DNA of 44,123 nt, taken from contig JBBQQH010000027.1 of assembly GCA_038216155.1 (NCBI GenBank), positions 1 to 44,123 on the forward strand. The letters are read 5' to 3'. A program made the position numbers and the translations under genes. The DNA is from SZAS-103 sp038216155. Its GTDB lineage: Bacteria; Pseudomonadota; Gammaproteobacteria; Xanthomonadales; Xanthomonadaceae. Positions 17,135 through 24,861 of this stretch are shown here, piece by piece. Within the stretch, counting starts at the first letter, position 1. Each line of letters opens with the position of its first letter. The notes under the pieces are model-generated. The model saw only the letters and a program-made list of their open reading frames with translations. It did not search any database and was not told the DNA's origin.

Positions 17135-17728
17135 CTATCGCTGATCCAGCTCGTGGTGGATCAGCACCACGCATTGCGAAGCAAACAGCATCTTCGACCC
17201 TAGTGTGATCTTGGTTGCACCCAGGCGTTCGAGCGTGCTGAAGGTCTTTTTCGGCATCGGGATATGGTCGGTCAACAGGAAGCATGGATTGCCTTGGAAG
17301 TCCTGCTCGCGAATCGATGTGCCTTTCCGGTCCATCACGAAGAGTTGATGTTTTTCGGCCAGCTCCTGCACCAGACGCTCGAAGCTCAACGTGCGCACGG
17401 TCACGCCTGAATCCACCGGGCGCGTCTCGTCCTTGCCCATGCCTCTGGAAGTATCCAGCGCCGTGGCGACCTTGCCCAGCAGCGCCTGCTCGTCAAAGCC
17501 GCCGATGTCATGCATTTCGTTGGCTTCGAATCGAATCGTGCGGGAGAAATCCTGGGTGCTTTCCAACACCAGGTACACCACCACATCCGCGCGATGCGAC
17601 TGCGCCACGAAGATCGCATTCATCAGCGTATGCGCGAGGATTTCGGTGTGCGCCTCGTTGCCGACAGATGCCAACAGCTTCTGGCTGTCCGTCGGTGCCG
17701 CACGCGCTCTGAGTACAAAGGTTCGCAT
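17135..17728 (-). CDS. TrmY-like SPOUT-family putative pseudouridine N1-methyltransferase
   Basis: The ATG at 17728 (MRTFVLRARAAPTDS) matches the conserved start of COG1901 proteins; an upstream reading to 17782 lacks conservation. The 197-residue product shows the SPOUT-type trefoil-knot C-terminus with LTDHIPMPKKT and LGSKMLFASQCVVLIHHELD, where the SAM pocket and the terminal cysteine loop lie. Archaeal TrmY methylates N1 of pseudouridine 54 in tRNA. Bacteria normally carry ribothymidine at that site, so the bacterial substrate is uncertain. It is a single gene; its downstream side (16925-17134) has only a decayed REP-like motif and no recognisable gene. Confidence 0.85.
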   Translation of the reverse strand: MRTFVLRARAAPTDSQKLLASVGNEAHTEILAHTLMNAIFVAQSHRADVVVYLVLESTQDFSRTIRFEANEMHDIGGFDEQALLGKVATALDTSRGMGKDETRPVDSGVTVRTLSFERLVQELAEKHQLFVMDRKGTSIREQDFQGNPCFLLTDHIPMPKKTFSTLERLGATKITLGSKMLFASQCVVLIHHELDQR

Positions 17729-17895
17729 GTGTGTGGTGGCCGGGTCGTCGTCTGCGCGCTTCTTGTCGCTGGCGCAGAACAATTGTCCACGAATACAGGA
17801 TCGGCAGGTTCGATCAGGCGCTGACAGCCATTGAGCGCGTCCGATCGAATGTAAAGGTCAACCCTCGCTCACGGTCTTCCATCTGGCGGTCCGTG

Positions 17896-18205
17896 TCACC
17901 GAGGCGCGAGCAGCGGCACTATGGTTGAGTTGGCGGCACGAACCTCGCTGGTCCGGCGCCACTTCCAGAACAATCCAATCAAGGTCAGGTCGACGATGAC
18001 CGCGAAGACGCTAGCCTCGGGGCCGAAACCGCCGCCTGTCACCCATGCGGGTTTGTCGAGCAGCAACGGGTGCAGCCAACCGGTTTGATCAATTCCACTG
18101 ACATTGAAGCCAAGCAGGGCGCCCTGACTCCAGTTCCAGCCAAAATGGAAACCGACGGGGAGTGCAAGACTGCGCGTTCGCAGATAGCAGAGGCCCGACG
18201 TCCCC
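17896..18205 (-). pseudogene. 3' remnant of a CPBP-family intramembrane protease gene
   Basis: A minus-strand frame ending in TGA at 17896-17898 encodes about 100 residues with no start. It includes LCYLRTRSLALPVGFHFGWN, followed by WSQGALLGFNVSG, the third conserved block (FHxxxN-type) of CPBP (Abi/CaaX-like) membrane proteases, and a final hydrophobic helix (FAVIVDLTLIGLFWKWRR). The coding similarity ends where the IS-like sequence begins near 18205, so roughly the N-terminal two thirds, including the catalytic glutamates, is missing. The gene is a stump and not expected to make an active enzyme. Confidence 0.7.
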
Positions 18206-18337
18206 CCGCTTTTGAGTAGCGCAGCGATCTGGAGTCCAATTCCCCTAGCTCAGGAGATTGGACGTGAAGAAGCGATTTTCGGAAGAACAGATCATCGGAT
18301 TCCTGCGTGAGGCCGACGCCGGCATGGCGATCAAGGG
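18206..18337 (+). mobile_element. Left-end fragment of an IS3-family insertion sequence (orfA start)
   Basis: A GTG start at 18264, with AGGAG seven bases before it, opens a frame reading VKKRFSEEQIIGFLREADAG and a few further residues, the characteristic N-terminus of IS3-family (IS407-type) OrfA transposase proteins. After about 24 codons the similarity stops and the sequence becomes part of an unrelated gene. The upstream ~58 bases should contain the left terminal repeat. The rest of orfA, all of orfB and the right end are gone. This is the footprint of an IS-associated deletion that also removed parts of both neighbours. Confidence 0.72.
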
Positions 18338-18715
18338 ACGCCAATCGCGGTCGCGCCGGCATTCCTGCGTGGTCGCTTTCTCAAGGATCCGGCCACTCGC
18401 GAGCCACGCATCCTGGAAAAACCTGAAGGCGTTGCTGTCTTGCACGTCACGCGTATCGACGACGCTGGCCATCTGGCGCTGTCCCGGCTCGGCACCGACC
18501 TGCACACGATCTGGACCGCCACGCTGCCCCTGAGCGACAACAGCATCTCGAATCCGTTGCAAGTCTGGCACGTGGCCGATCGCGTCGTCATGGCGGGCAA
18601 CGAGGAATCCAAGACCGACGGCATGACGAGTCGTGAACCCCACATCGTCAGCATTTCGCTCGGCGATGGCAGCTGGAAGGCGTGGAACCTGGTTGGCGAG
18701 GCCGCTATCGAGTGA
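18338..18715 (+). pseudogene. 5'-truncated gene, possibly PA2928 family
   Basis: The frame starting just after the IS fragment encodes about 125 residues to TGA at 18713-18715: AFLRGRFLKDP, ILEKPEGVAVLHVTRIDD, then LSRLGTDLHTIWTATLPLSD and a C-terminal VSISLGDGSWKAWNLVGE. The beta-strand-rich, propeller-like pattern and the FLRGRFL...VLHVTRID block resemble the PA2928 family of uncharacterised Pseudomonas and Xanthomonadales proteins. That match is from memory and is tentative. No start codon or signal peptide remains, so the N-terminal portion was lost at the IS junction. A short ORF from 18440 is the tail of the same frame. Confidence 0.55.
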
Positions 18716-18800
18716 TCGTCACGCGTCGGCACCACAACAACGCCTGTCACGCTAAGGGCTTACGATAGCGGCTTCCGACAGGACACAAGGAGTTTGACTC

Positions 18801-19151
18801 ATGAAGACCTTTCTGGCCGTTTTTACCGGAACCAAGGCCTCGCGCGCCAAGTGGGATACGTTGGATGCGCAGACGCGCTCCGAACGCGAAAAGGCCGGCA
18901 TGCTTGCATGGCACCAATGGATGACCGACCACCAGGACATCCTTGTCGACAGCGGCGGCCCGCTAGGCAAGACCAAGCAAGCGTCGCAAGCAGGCATCAG
19001 CGACATCTCCAACAACATGGGCGGTTACGTCAAGATTCGCGCCGAATCGCATGAGGCCGCGGCGCAACTGTTCGAAAATCACCCCAGTTTCGCGATCTTC
19101 CCCGGCGAGGGTGTCGAGGTAATGGAAGTCCTGCCGATTCCGACGATGTAG
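18801..19151 (+). CDS. YCII-related protein
   Basis: This 116-residue protein starts at ATG 18801 behind a strong AAGGAG. It is a full-length member of the YCII-like family: KTFLAVFTGTKASRAKW, a central AWHQWMTDHQDILVDSGGPLG, and ESHEAAAQLFENHPSF with the terminal VEVMEVLPIP. The fold is a small ferredoxin-like alpha/beta dimer. Some YCII proteins have dehalogenase-like or lyase activity, but most have no known reaction. The conserved His-Asp pair of the catalytic subset cannot be confirmed here. It is monocistronic and starts about 85 bases after the truncated gene. Confidence 0.85.
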   Translation: MKTFLAVFTGTKASRAKWDTLDAQTRSEREKAGMLAWHQWMTDHQDILVDSGGPLGKTKQASQAGISDISNNMGGYVKIRAESHEAAAQLFENHPSFAIFPGEGVEVMEVLPIPTM

Positions 19152-19213
19152 CGGAATCGTATGGCGGGTCATTTCGCGCTACGAGTCGACCCCATGGATC
19201 GTCGCGATTGCAT

Positions 19214-20140
19214 TCAAGCCGCCATCCGATGCTCGTAGAGAGGCCTGGCACGGTCGTCGAGGACTGCCTGCATCGTTTCCACATCGCCTTGCGGATCGAG
19301 CCAGGCGTCGAGGTATTCGGGCTTGATCGGAATGATGCAGCGATCGTGGCCGGCGGCCGCGACTTCAGCCGGAGGCTCGTCGGTGATGGCGGCAAATGAA
19401 TCCATCTGCCCGCCGTCCGTCCCGGTCCAGTGCGACCATAGGCAGGCGACGATCATCTCGCTGCCGTCCCCGGGCCTGAATTCCAGCACCACGTTTTCGC
19501 CGTCTTGCACGACGTGCTCGAAAAACGCCGTGGCCACAATCACTGCATGTGTGTGCGCAAACTGGTTGCGCCAGTAGCGGCCAAGGCTGTCGCGGCGCGC
19601 GTTGTAGGTGCCCGGATACTTGCGATCGAACGCGGCGGGCACGCCGGCGATGCGGCACTGGTAGCGCATCGGCTTGATCACGCGCTGGCCGTGGTCGAGC
19701 AGCATCACCGGCGCAATGCTGCCTGGGTAGATGCGCGAATCTTTCGCTGCTGGCTCGCCGCGCTTGAGATCTGACAGCCGCACCTTGAGTTGCTCGATCT
19801 TGCTTGTTGAAATGCGCAGGTCATCCTGGGCTTTTTTCGTCGCCTTCAAATGCAGGCTGCGGGTTGCGTGGGCGTTGCGTCGCGACTGCTTGAACAATTC
19901 CTGTTCCAGTTCGCGCGCGTCGCGCTTGTTGCGTTGCACGATGGCGTCATTGAGGGCTTGTTCGTCCGCCGTCGCCGGTTGCGCGAACGCCATGTCCATC
20001 GCCTTTGGCGTGCGTACGAGCTTGCGCTGCTTGGCCTCGTCAGACAGATACAGCTCGGCAAATTCCTTGAGCGAAAGGGTGGCTCCAAAGCGGCGGACGT
20101 ACTTGCGATAGTCTGCCCAGATCATCGCGGAGTAGCACAT
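19214..20140 (-). CDS. SRAP-domain abasic-site crosslinking protein (YedK/HMCES family)
   Basis: The start at 20140 places Cys at position 2 (MCYSAM), which in YedK/HMCES forms a covalent thiazolidine link to abasic sites in single-stranded DNA after methionine removal. The long upstream frame to 20566 overlaps the M14 gene region and is rejected. The 308-residue product has the later SRAP blocks: YNARRDSL, ATAFFEH with the catalytic-type glutamate, and GHDRCIIPIKPEYLDAWLDP with the conserved histidine. Residues about 45-140 form a lysine- and arginine-rich helical insertion between the N-terminal and core parts, making this longer than E. coli YedK (222 residues). It probably protects abasic sites during replication. 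Confidence 0.88.
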   Translation of the reverse strand: MCYSAMIWADYRKYVRRFGATLSLKEFAELYLSDEAKQRKLVRTPKAMDMAFAQPATADEQALNDAIVQRNKRDARELEQELFKQSRRNAHATRSLHLKATKKAQDDLRISTSKIEQLKVRLSDLKRGEPAAKDSRIYPGSIAPVMLLDHGQRVIKPMRYQCRIAGVPAAFDRKYPGTYNARRDSLGRYWRNQFAHTHAVIVATAFFEHVVQDGENVVLEFRPGDGSEMIVACLWSHWTGTDGGQMDSFAAITDEPPAEVAAAGHDRCIIPIKPEYLDAWLDPQGDVETMQAVLDDRARPLYEHRMAA

Positions 20141-20253
20141 GTCGGCAAGTCTGGTCGGGGTCGGCCGTTGATGGTAACCGCATGTCCCTCGGAAGCCTCT
20201 CACGCGCCTTTTGCTAGAGTGATTCGATTCCTTGGCGGTTCGGCGCGGGCCAC

Positions 20254-21192
20254 ATGATGAGTACCCAGCAATATTATCCAATCGGCACTCCTGGCGTTGC
20301 CTGGGGCGCTGCCGAAGTGTCTGCATGGCGGGCGCTGCAGAAGCGCCAGCGCAGCTATCGCGACGATGTGCTGGACGCTGTCGACACGCTGCGTTTGCGC
20401 TTTTCGATCGAGCAATACGGACAACTCGACGGAGACTCAGGCTATCCGATGGAGGACCGCTATCCGCTGTTCGCGATCCGCACGCGCGGCTGGCGCGACT
20501 CGCGGCCCTGCGTGTTAGTGACAGGTGGAGTACACGGTTACGAAACCAGCGGCGTGCAAGGCGCACTCAAGTTTGTCGATCTGCATGCCGAGCGTTATGC
20601 CGATCGCGTCAACCTGATCGTGGCGACTTGCGTCAGTCCATGGGGCTATGAGCGGATCCAGCGTTGGAATGCGAATGCGATCGATCCCAATCGATCGTTT
20701 CGCAACGATAGCCCCGCGCCCGAATCGGCCGCATTGATGCGACTGATCGCGCCGCTGCGCGATGCCACGCTGCTGCATATCGATTTGCATGAAACGACGG
20801 ATAGCGACGAATCCGAGTTCCGCCCGGCGCTGGCAGCGCGCGATGGTACGACGCACGTTGTGGGCGAGATTCCTGATGGATTTTATCTGGTGGCCGACAG
20901 CGAAGATCCACAACTCTCGTTCCAGCAGTCGGTCATTGAGGCGGTGGCGAAAGTGACGCATATCGCGCCAGCCGACGCGACGGGCGAGATTATTGGCTCG
21001 CCAGTAATCGCGCACGGCATCATCGAATATCCGCTGCGCTCGCTCGGTCTGTGCGCCGGCATCACCAATGCGCGTTACAAAACCACAACCGAAGTCTATC
21101 CAGACAGCCCGCGCGCCACCGCTGAGCAGTGCAACGATGCGCAGGCGGCCGCAGTGTGCGCGGCAATCGATTTTGCGCTGGCGAATGCGTGA
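20254..21192 (+). CDS. M14-family metallocarboxypeptidase-like protein
   Basis: This encodes 312 residues from a double ATG at 20254 with no strong ribosome-binding site. Zinc-ligand motifs of M14 peptidases are present: HGYE in TGGVHGYET (HxxE) and a later histidine in LLHIDLHET. The substrate-binding asparagine-arginine pair is likely in IDPNRSF. The catalytic glutamate is plausibly in TTTEVYPDSP near the C-terminus. There is no signal peptide, so it is cytoplasmic. This subfamily resembles succinylglutamate-desuccinylase/aspartoacylase-like M14 proteins and bacterial peptidases that remove terminal residues. Substrate is unknown. The SRAP gene diverges from it upstream. Confidence 0.83.
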   Translation: MMSTQQYYPIGTPGVAWGAAEVSAWRALQKRQRSYRDDVLDAVDTLRLRFSIEQYGQLDGDSGYPMEDRYPLFAIRTRGWRDSRPCVLVTGGVHGYETSGVQGALKFVDLHAERYADRVNLIVATCVSPWGYERIQRWNANAIDPNRSFRNDSPAPESAALMRLIAPLRDATLLHIDLHETTDSDESEFRPALAARDGTTHVVGEIPDGFYLVADSEDPQLSFQQSVIEAVAKVTHIAPADATGEIIGSPVIAHGIIEYPLRSLGLCAGITNARYKTTTEVYPDSPRATAEQCNDAQAAAVCAAIDFALANA

Positions 21193-21217
21193 TGCGACGC
21201 TGGCTTTGCCGCCTGGT

Positions 21218-22102
21218 TCAGCGCAGGCACCCTGACAGACCGTGCAACTCGGGCGCCCGCGTACGGTAGATATTGACTTTGCCAGCCTTGGGTGATGGTG
21301 CGATGCCGCTGATCAGCAACTCGCCCGGCCTGGACAGATCGGCCACAGGCCCGAGCGTGTAATTGCTCTCGGTGTTGAATGACAGCGCAAGCGGTTGCGG
21401 ATCGACGTAGCGTGAGCCGTCACAGCGCGACACCATCAATCGAATCGGATTGTTGTCGGCATCCTTCGAGTACGCATACACGATCGCCTTTCCGTTATCC
21501 AGCCATGCCGCATCGAATTAATCGGCGGCGGAGTTGATGCCCGGTACGGGTTTGGGATCGACAAACACGCGCCCGTTCCAGTGCGCTACCAGCAGATCGT
21601 GGCGGCCGGCGCCGCCGAAGCCATTGCTGGCGAACATCAGGTGCTGTCCGTCATTGCTAGGAGTAGGGGCCCATTCGTTGCCCGCGCTGTTGACGCCCGC
21701 GCCCAGATTCTCGGGATCGCCCAGCGTGCCGTCGGCCTTCCGTGGCGCACGATAGAGATCATCGCCGCCCACTCCGCCATCTCGATTGGAGAAAAAATAC
21801 AGCCACTGTCCCTCAGCGCTGATCAGCGGATCGAAATCGTTCGCGGTCGAATTGATCGCAAGTGGCTTTGGGTCCGCCCAGCGTCCTTCGCGCCGTGTTG
21901 CTTGCCACAGGTCCCATCCACCGGCGCCGCCTTTGCGATCAGTGCTGCCCCAAACGATTTGCTGACCGTCGGGGCTCACACTTGCGCGGATCTCAGTGTC
22001 GGGTGTGGAAACCACCCCGTAACCCTCGATGCCGAATTCTGCCAATCCGGCGCTGGCGGTGCCGCAGGCGATGCACAAGCTGGCGACAATCCGATGACGC
22101 AT
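21218..22102 (-). pseudogene. Exported PD40/TolB-like propeller protein gene with one in-frame stop
   Basis: From ATG 22102, a signal peptide (MRHRIVASLCIACGTASAGLA) leads into WD40-like PD40 repeats: IRASVSPDGQQIVW, FDPLISAEGQWLYF, NEWAPTPSNDGQHLMF and the start of another unit, NSAAD. The next codon (195 of 295, at 21518-21520) is TAA, after which the same frame continues without shift as FDAAWLDNGKAIVYAYSK to a final SGCLR at 21218. The repeat pattern predicts an acidic residue at the stop (D-E-F-D), so a single GAA-to-TAA change explains it. It could be a real nonsense mutation, a sequencing error or readthrough. Function would be a periplasmic beta-propeller. Confidence 0.8.
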
Positions 22103-22209
22103 GCAAAGAATTCCGTGCGAGTTCGGTCGCTCAGTGTATGCCGTTTGAGTGCCCTGAAATGTGCTGACGGCGATCACTGGCGGCAGCCCGCCGGTCCTGC
22201 TCCTGCTTG

Positions 22210-22246
22210 AAAAAAAACGGCCATCCCGGCACGCCAATCCAGGCCG
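22210..22246 (-). terminator. Probable rho-independent terminator after the metzincin gene
   Basis: On the minus strand, CGGCC (22242-22246 in the complement) pairs with GGCCG (22218-22222), and a run of eight T follows (22210-22217 as A on the plus strand). It lies 27 bases past the stop of the metalloprotease gene at 22274. The stem is short with a loop of about 19 bases, so strength is moderate. Confidence 0.55.
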
Positions 22247-22273
22247 CTTGTGCTGATGCGGGCGCTTCATGCA

Positions 22274-24811
22274 TCAGTCGACACGGTCCCCCGGCATCGT
22301 CATCCAGTCGCTTTCACTGCCGATCGGCGGGCCAGGCGGGATGTTGACGGCGCGTGGTCGCTCGGCCAGCAATTTGTCGAGTTGTTGCGGGTTGAGTAGA
22401 CGGCGCGACAGGCTGCTGGCCCAGTCTTGATCGGCCTTGCTGCCGCCGCGATGGGCGAGGGCGGTAGCGATGTCATGGACGCGCGCATCCAGCATCGCAG
22501 CGACGCCCGGTGTGGTTTTCGGATCGTGCTCGACCTGCGCCATGCTGATGATGGTGCGATAGGCGATGCGTTGCGTCAGTGCGTCGCTTGTGTTGGCAAG
22601 CGTGACCGACTGCAGACGGTCAAGCAATTCGTCGACACCGAGCGCATTCGAATCGGCTGCGTGTTGTGAATCTAGACGCGCCAGACGCGCCGGAGCGAGC
22701 AACGAGGCCAGCGTCAGTTCGGCGGCGGCATCTGCAGCCACCAGCGAGTCGAACGGCGTGCCTTCAGAGCTGGCGAACAACTCGATGTCGTACTGGCGAT
22801 TCGGGCTGGCATTGCGTGCCGCCGAGAGCAGCGGCACCAGCCGTTGCGGAACCCGCAGCACATCCGGTGACAGCGTGGCCAGCACGGCATTAAGCGCCGC
22901 GCGCTGGGCCTGCGGCGGAACTGGCAAGGCGAGCTCGTGGCCACCGCCATTGACGGCATAACTCAAGTCGACGCCACCAATGGATTTCGCCGCCGCGACC
23001 ATCTGGTAACGGTGCAGCAGCCACACTGGCACGAAGCGTCGGCGCAGGTTGACCATCGGTTCGCCGGCGGCCAGCACGTTGAGCCCGAAGCGATCGAGGG
23101 CTGACTGGCGAACTGTCATTAGCCGTATCAACTCGGCAGTCGTGTCGCTGCCGTCATCCCAGAGCGCCGCCTGCGGTTGCGCGGTGTCGTCGGCGCGCGC
23201 GTTTGCGTCCTCGATATAACGCATTCCGGATGCAACCACGGCTGTGGCTTTGGCATCGGCAAACTGTTGCGGATCGCCGCCGTTTGAAGGCTCGCCATAC
23301 AGCCAGTCGACCGTCGCCATGTCCCATGCGCCAATGCCACTCGCATAGGCACGTGACAAATCGGGACGACCATCAACCAGGCCGATTCGCGGCGGCGGAT
23401 AGTCCATCACCGACGCGCGATCCTGCGTGCTCGCGGCAAAGTTGTGGGCGAAGCCGAGCGTGTGCCCGACTTCGTGCGCGCCGAGTTGGCGCAAACGCGC
23501 GAGTGCGGCTTGCACCGGATCGTTTGGACCGCCGCTGCCGAGTTGGTCGGCGCCAACCAGGCCTTCGAAAATCTGGATGTCCTGGCGCACTCGCAGCGAT
23601 CCCAGCACCACCATGCCCTTGACGATTTCGCCGGTACGCGGGTCGACGATTTCCTGTCCGTACGACCAGCCGCGCGTCGCGCGATCCACGAAGTTGACGA
23701 TGTTGTAGCGCACGTCCATCGGATCGACGTCGGCAGGCAGCAACTTCACCTGGAACGCGTCGATGTAGCCGGCCGCATCGAAGGCCTTGCTCCACCAGCC
23801 GATGCCTTCGATCAACGCCGAGCGAATCGGCTCCGGCGCATGCGAGTCGACGTAATAGACGATCGGCTTTTTCACCTCCGAACGTGGTGAGTCGGGATCG
23901 ATTTTGTCGAGACGGAAACGATTGGCGTAATCGCGCACCACATCGCTGCCCAAGGGTGCACCGAAATCCACCACTTGCGTGCTGAAGCCGCCGATGCGTG
24001 GATCGAATTTGCGCGGATGAAAGCCTGGTGGCGGTAACCGAACGAAACTGTGATGCACGGTGAAGCTGACTTGGCGAGCGTCGGGCGCGATGTTGGTGAC
24101 TTCATCGCCGGGCAATTGCGACGCGTACGTTTGCACCGCGTCGACCTCAAGGTTTTCTGGGAACAATTTCACCGATGCCGCGTCGGCGGCACTGCGCTTG
24201 TCGTCCAAAGTGAAGCCACTGCCTGCGCCCTGCGATCCACCGACACCGAACGTGTCGCTGCTCTGGTCAAGCGATTGCGCGATGCCGAGTGTGTCGGAAG
24301 CGAGAAATCCCGACAGGTCGATCACTATCCGACCATCTGGCAACGTGGTTGCGATCTCGCCCATCCAGGCAATCGAGGTGGCGAAGTCAGGACTCGCCGT
24401 GTCACCAGTGCCAGCGGCACGAAAGCGCGGATTCTCGAACACCGCAGCGACCTTGTTGCCGTAGCGACGAAACGCAAGCACCTGCGTGTTGCCGACGCGG
24501 CCGCGATCAAGAAACGTCGGCGCCGAGCCGAGGCCAGTGCGCAATGCTGTCGCATACAGAAACCGCGCCGACACACCGTCGGCCTGCGCGGGAGGCAACG
24601 TGATCAGGATCTTCCCGGCTTGCGCATCGACGTGCAGCGGCAGCAGGCCATCCACCGCCGTGGTGTTCTTGAACACGTCCGCCGGCGATGTTTTTTTGGT
24701 TGCCGATGGTTTGTCGTTAGTGGCCGCAGCGGCGCGCGAGGCGGTCGGTATGCCGATCAGTGCCAGACACAGCAGCGTTGCCGCAACCGGCTTGCCGAAA
24801 AATCCGATCAT
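22274..24811 (-). CDS. Exported metzincin-type zinc protease (DUF5117/DUF4953 family)
   Basis: The 845-residue product has a signal peptide (VAATLLCLALIGIPTASRA) and then a long N-terminal DUF5117-like beta region with repeated strands. The C-terminal DUF4953-like catalytic domain has the extended zinc motif HEVGHTLGFAH at residues 446-456 (HExxHxxGxxH) and a Met-turn, SVMDYPPP, about 13 residues later. Both are hallmarks of metzincins. It should be a periplasmic or secreted endopeptidase. The family is widespread in Bacteroidetes and Xanthomonadales with unknown substrates. AAGGA precedes the start. The M20-like gene immediately upstream (50-base gap) is probably co-transcribed, so they may act on the same peptides. 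Confidence 0.88.
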   Translation of the reverse strand: MIGFFGKPVAATLLCLALIGIPTASRAAAATNDKPSATKKTSPADVFKNTTAVDGLLPLHVDAQAGKILITLPPAQADGVSARFLYATALRTGLGSAPTFLDRGRVGNTQVLAFRRYGNKVAAVFENPRFRAAGTGDTASPDFATSIAWMGEIATTLPDGRIVIDLSGFLASDTLGIAQSLDQSSDTFGVGGSQGAGSGFTLDDKRSAADAASVKLFPENLEVDAVQTYASQLPGDEVTNIAPDARQVSFTVHHSFVRLPPPGFHPRKFDPRIGGFSTQVVDFGAPLGSDVVRDYANRFRLDKIDPDSPRSEVKKPIVYYVDSHAPEPIRSALIEGIGWWSKAFDAAGYIDAFQVKLLPADVDPMDVRYNIVNFVDRATRGWSYGQEIVDPRTGEIVKGMVVLGSLRVRQDIQIFEGLVGADQLGSGGPNDPVQAALARLRQLGAHEVGHTLGFAHNFAASTQDRASVMDYPPPRIGLVDGRPDLSRAYASGIGAWDMATVDWLYGEPSNGGDPQQFADAKATAVVASGMRYIEDANARADDTAQPQAALWDDGSDTTAELIRLMTVRQSALDRFGLNVLAAGEPMVNLRRRFVPVWLLHRYQMVAAAKSIGGVDLSYAVNGGGHELALPVPPQAQRAALNAVLATLSPDVLRVPQRLVPLLSAARNASPNRQYDIELFASSEGTPFDSLVAADAAAELTLASLLAPARLARLDSQHAADSNALGVDELLDRLQSVTLANTSDALTQRIAYRTIISMAQVEHDPKTTPGVAAMLDARVHDIATALAHRGGSKADQDWASSLSRRLLNPQQLDKLLAERPRAVNIPPGPPIGSESDWMTMPGDRVD

Positions 24812-24861
24812 GGATGACGTCCTTAGCTTGAGCGAATTCAGTAAGCGCGCCGTGCAGTGTG

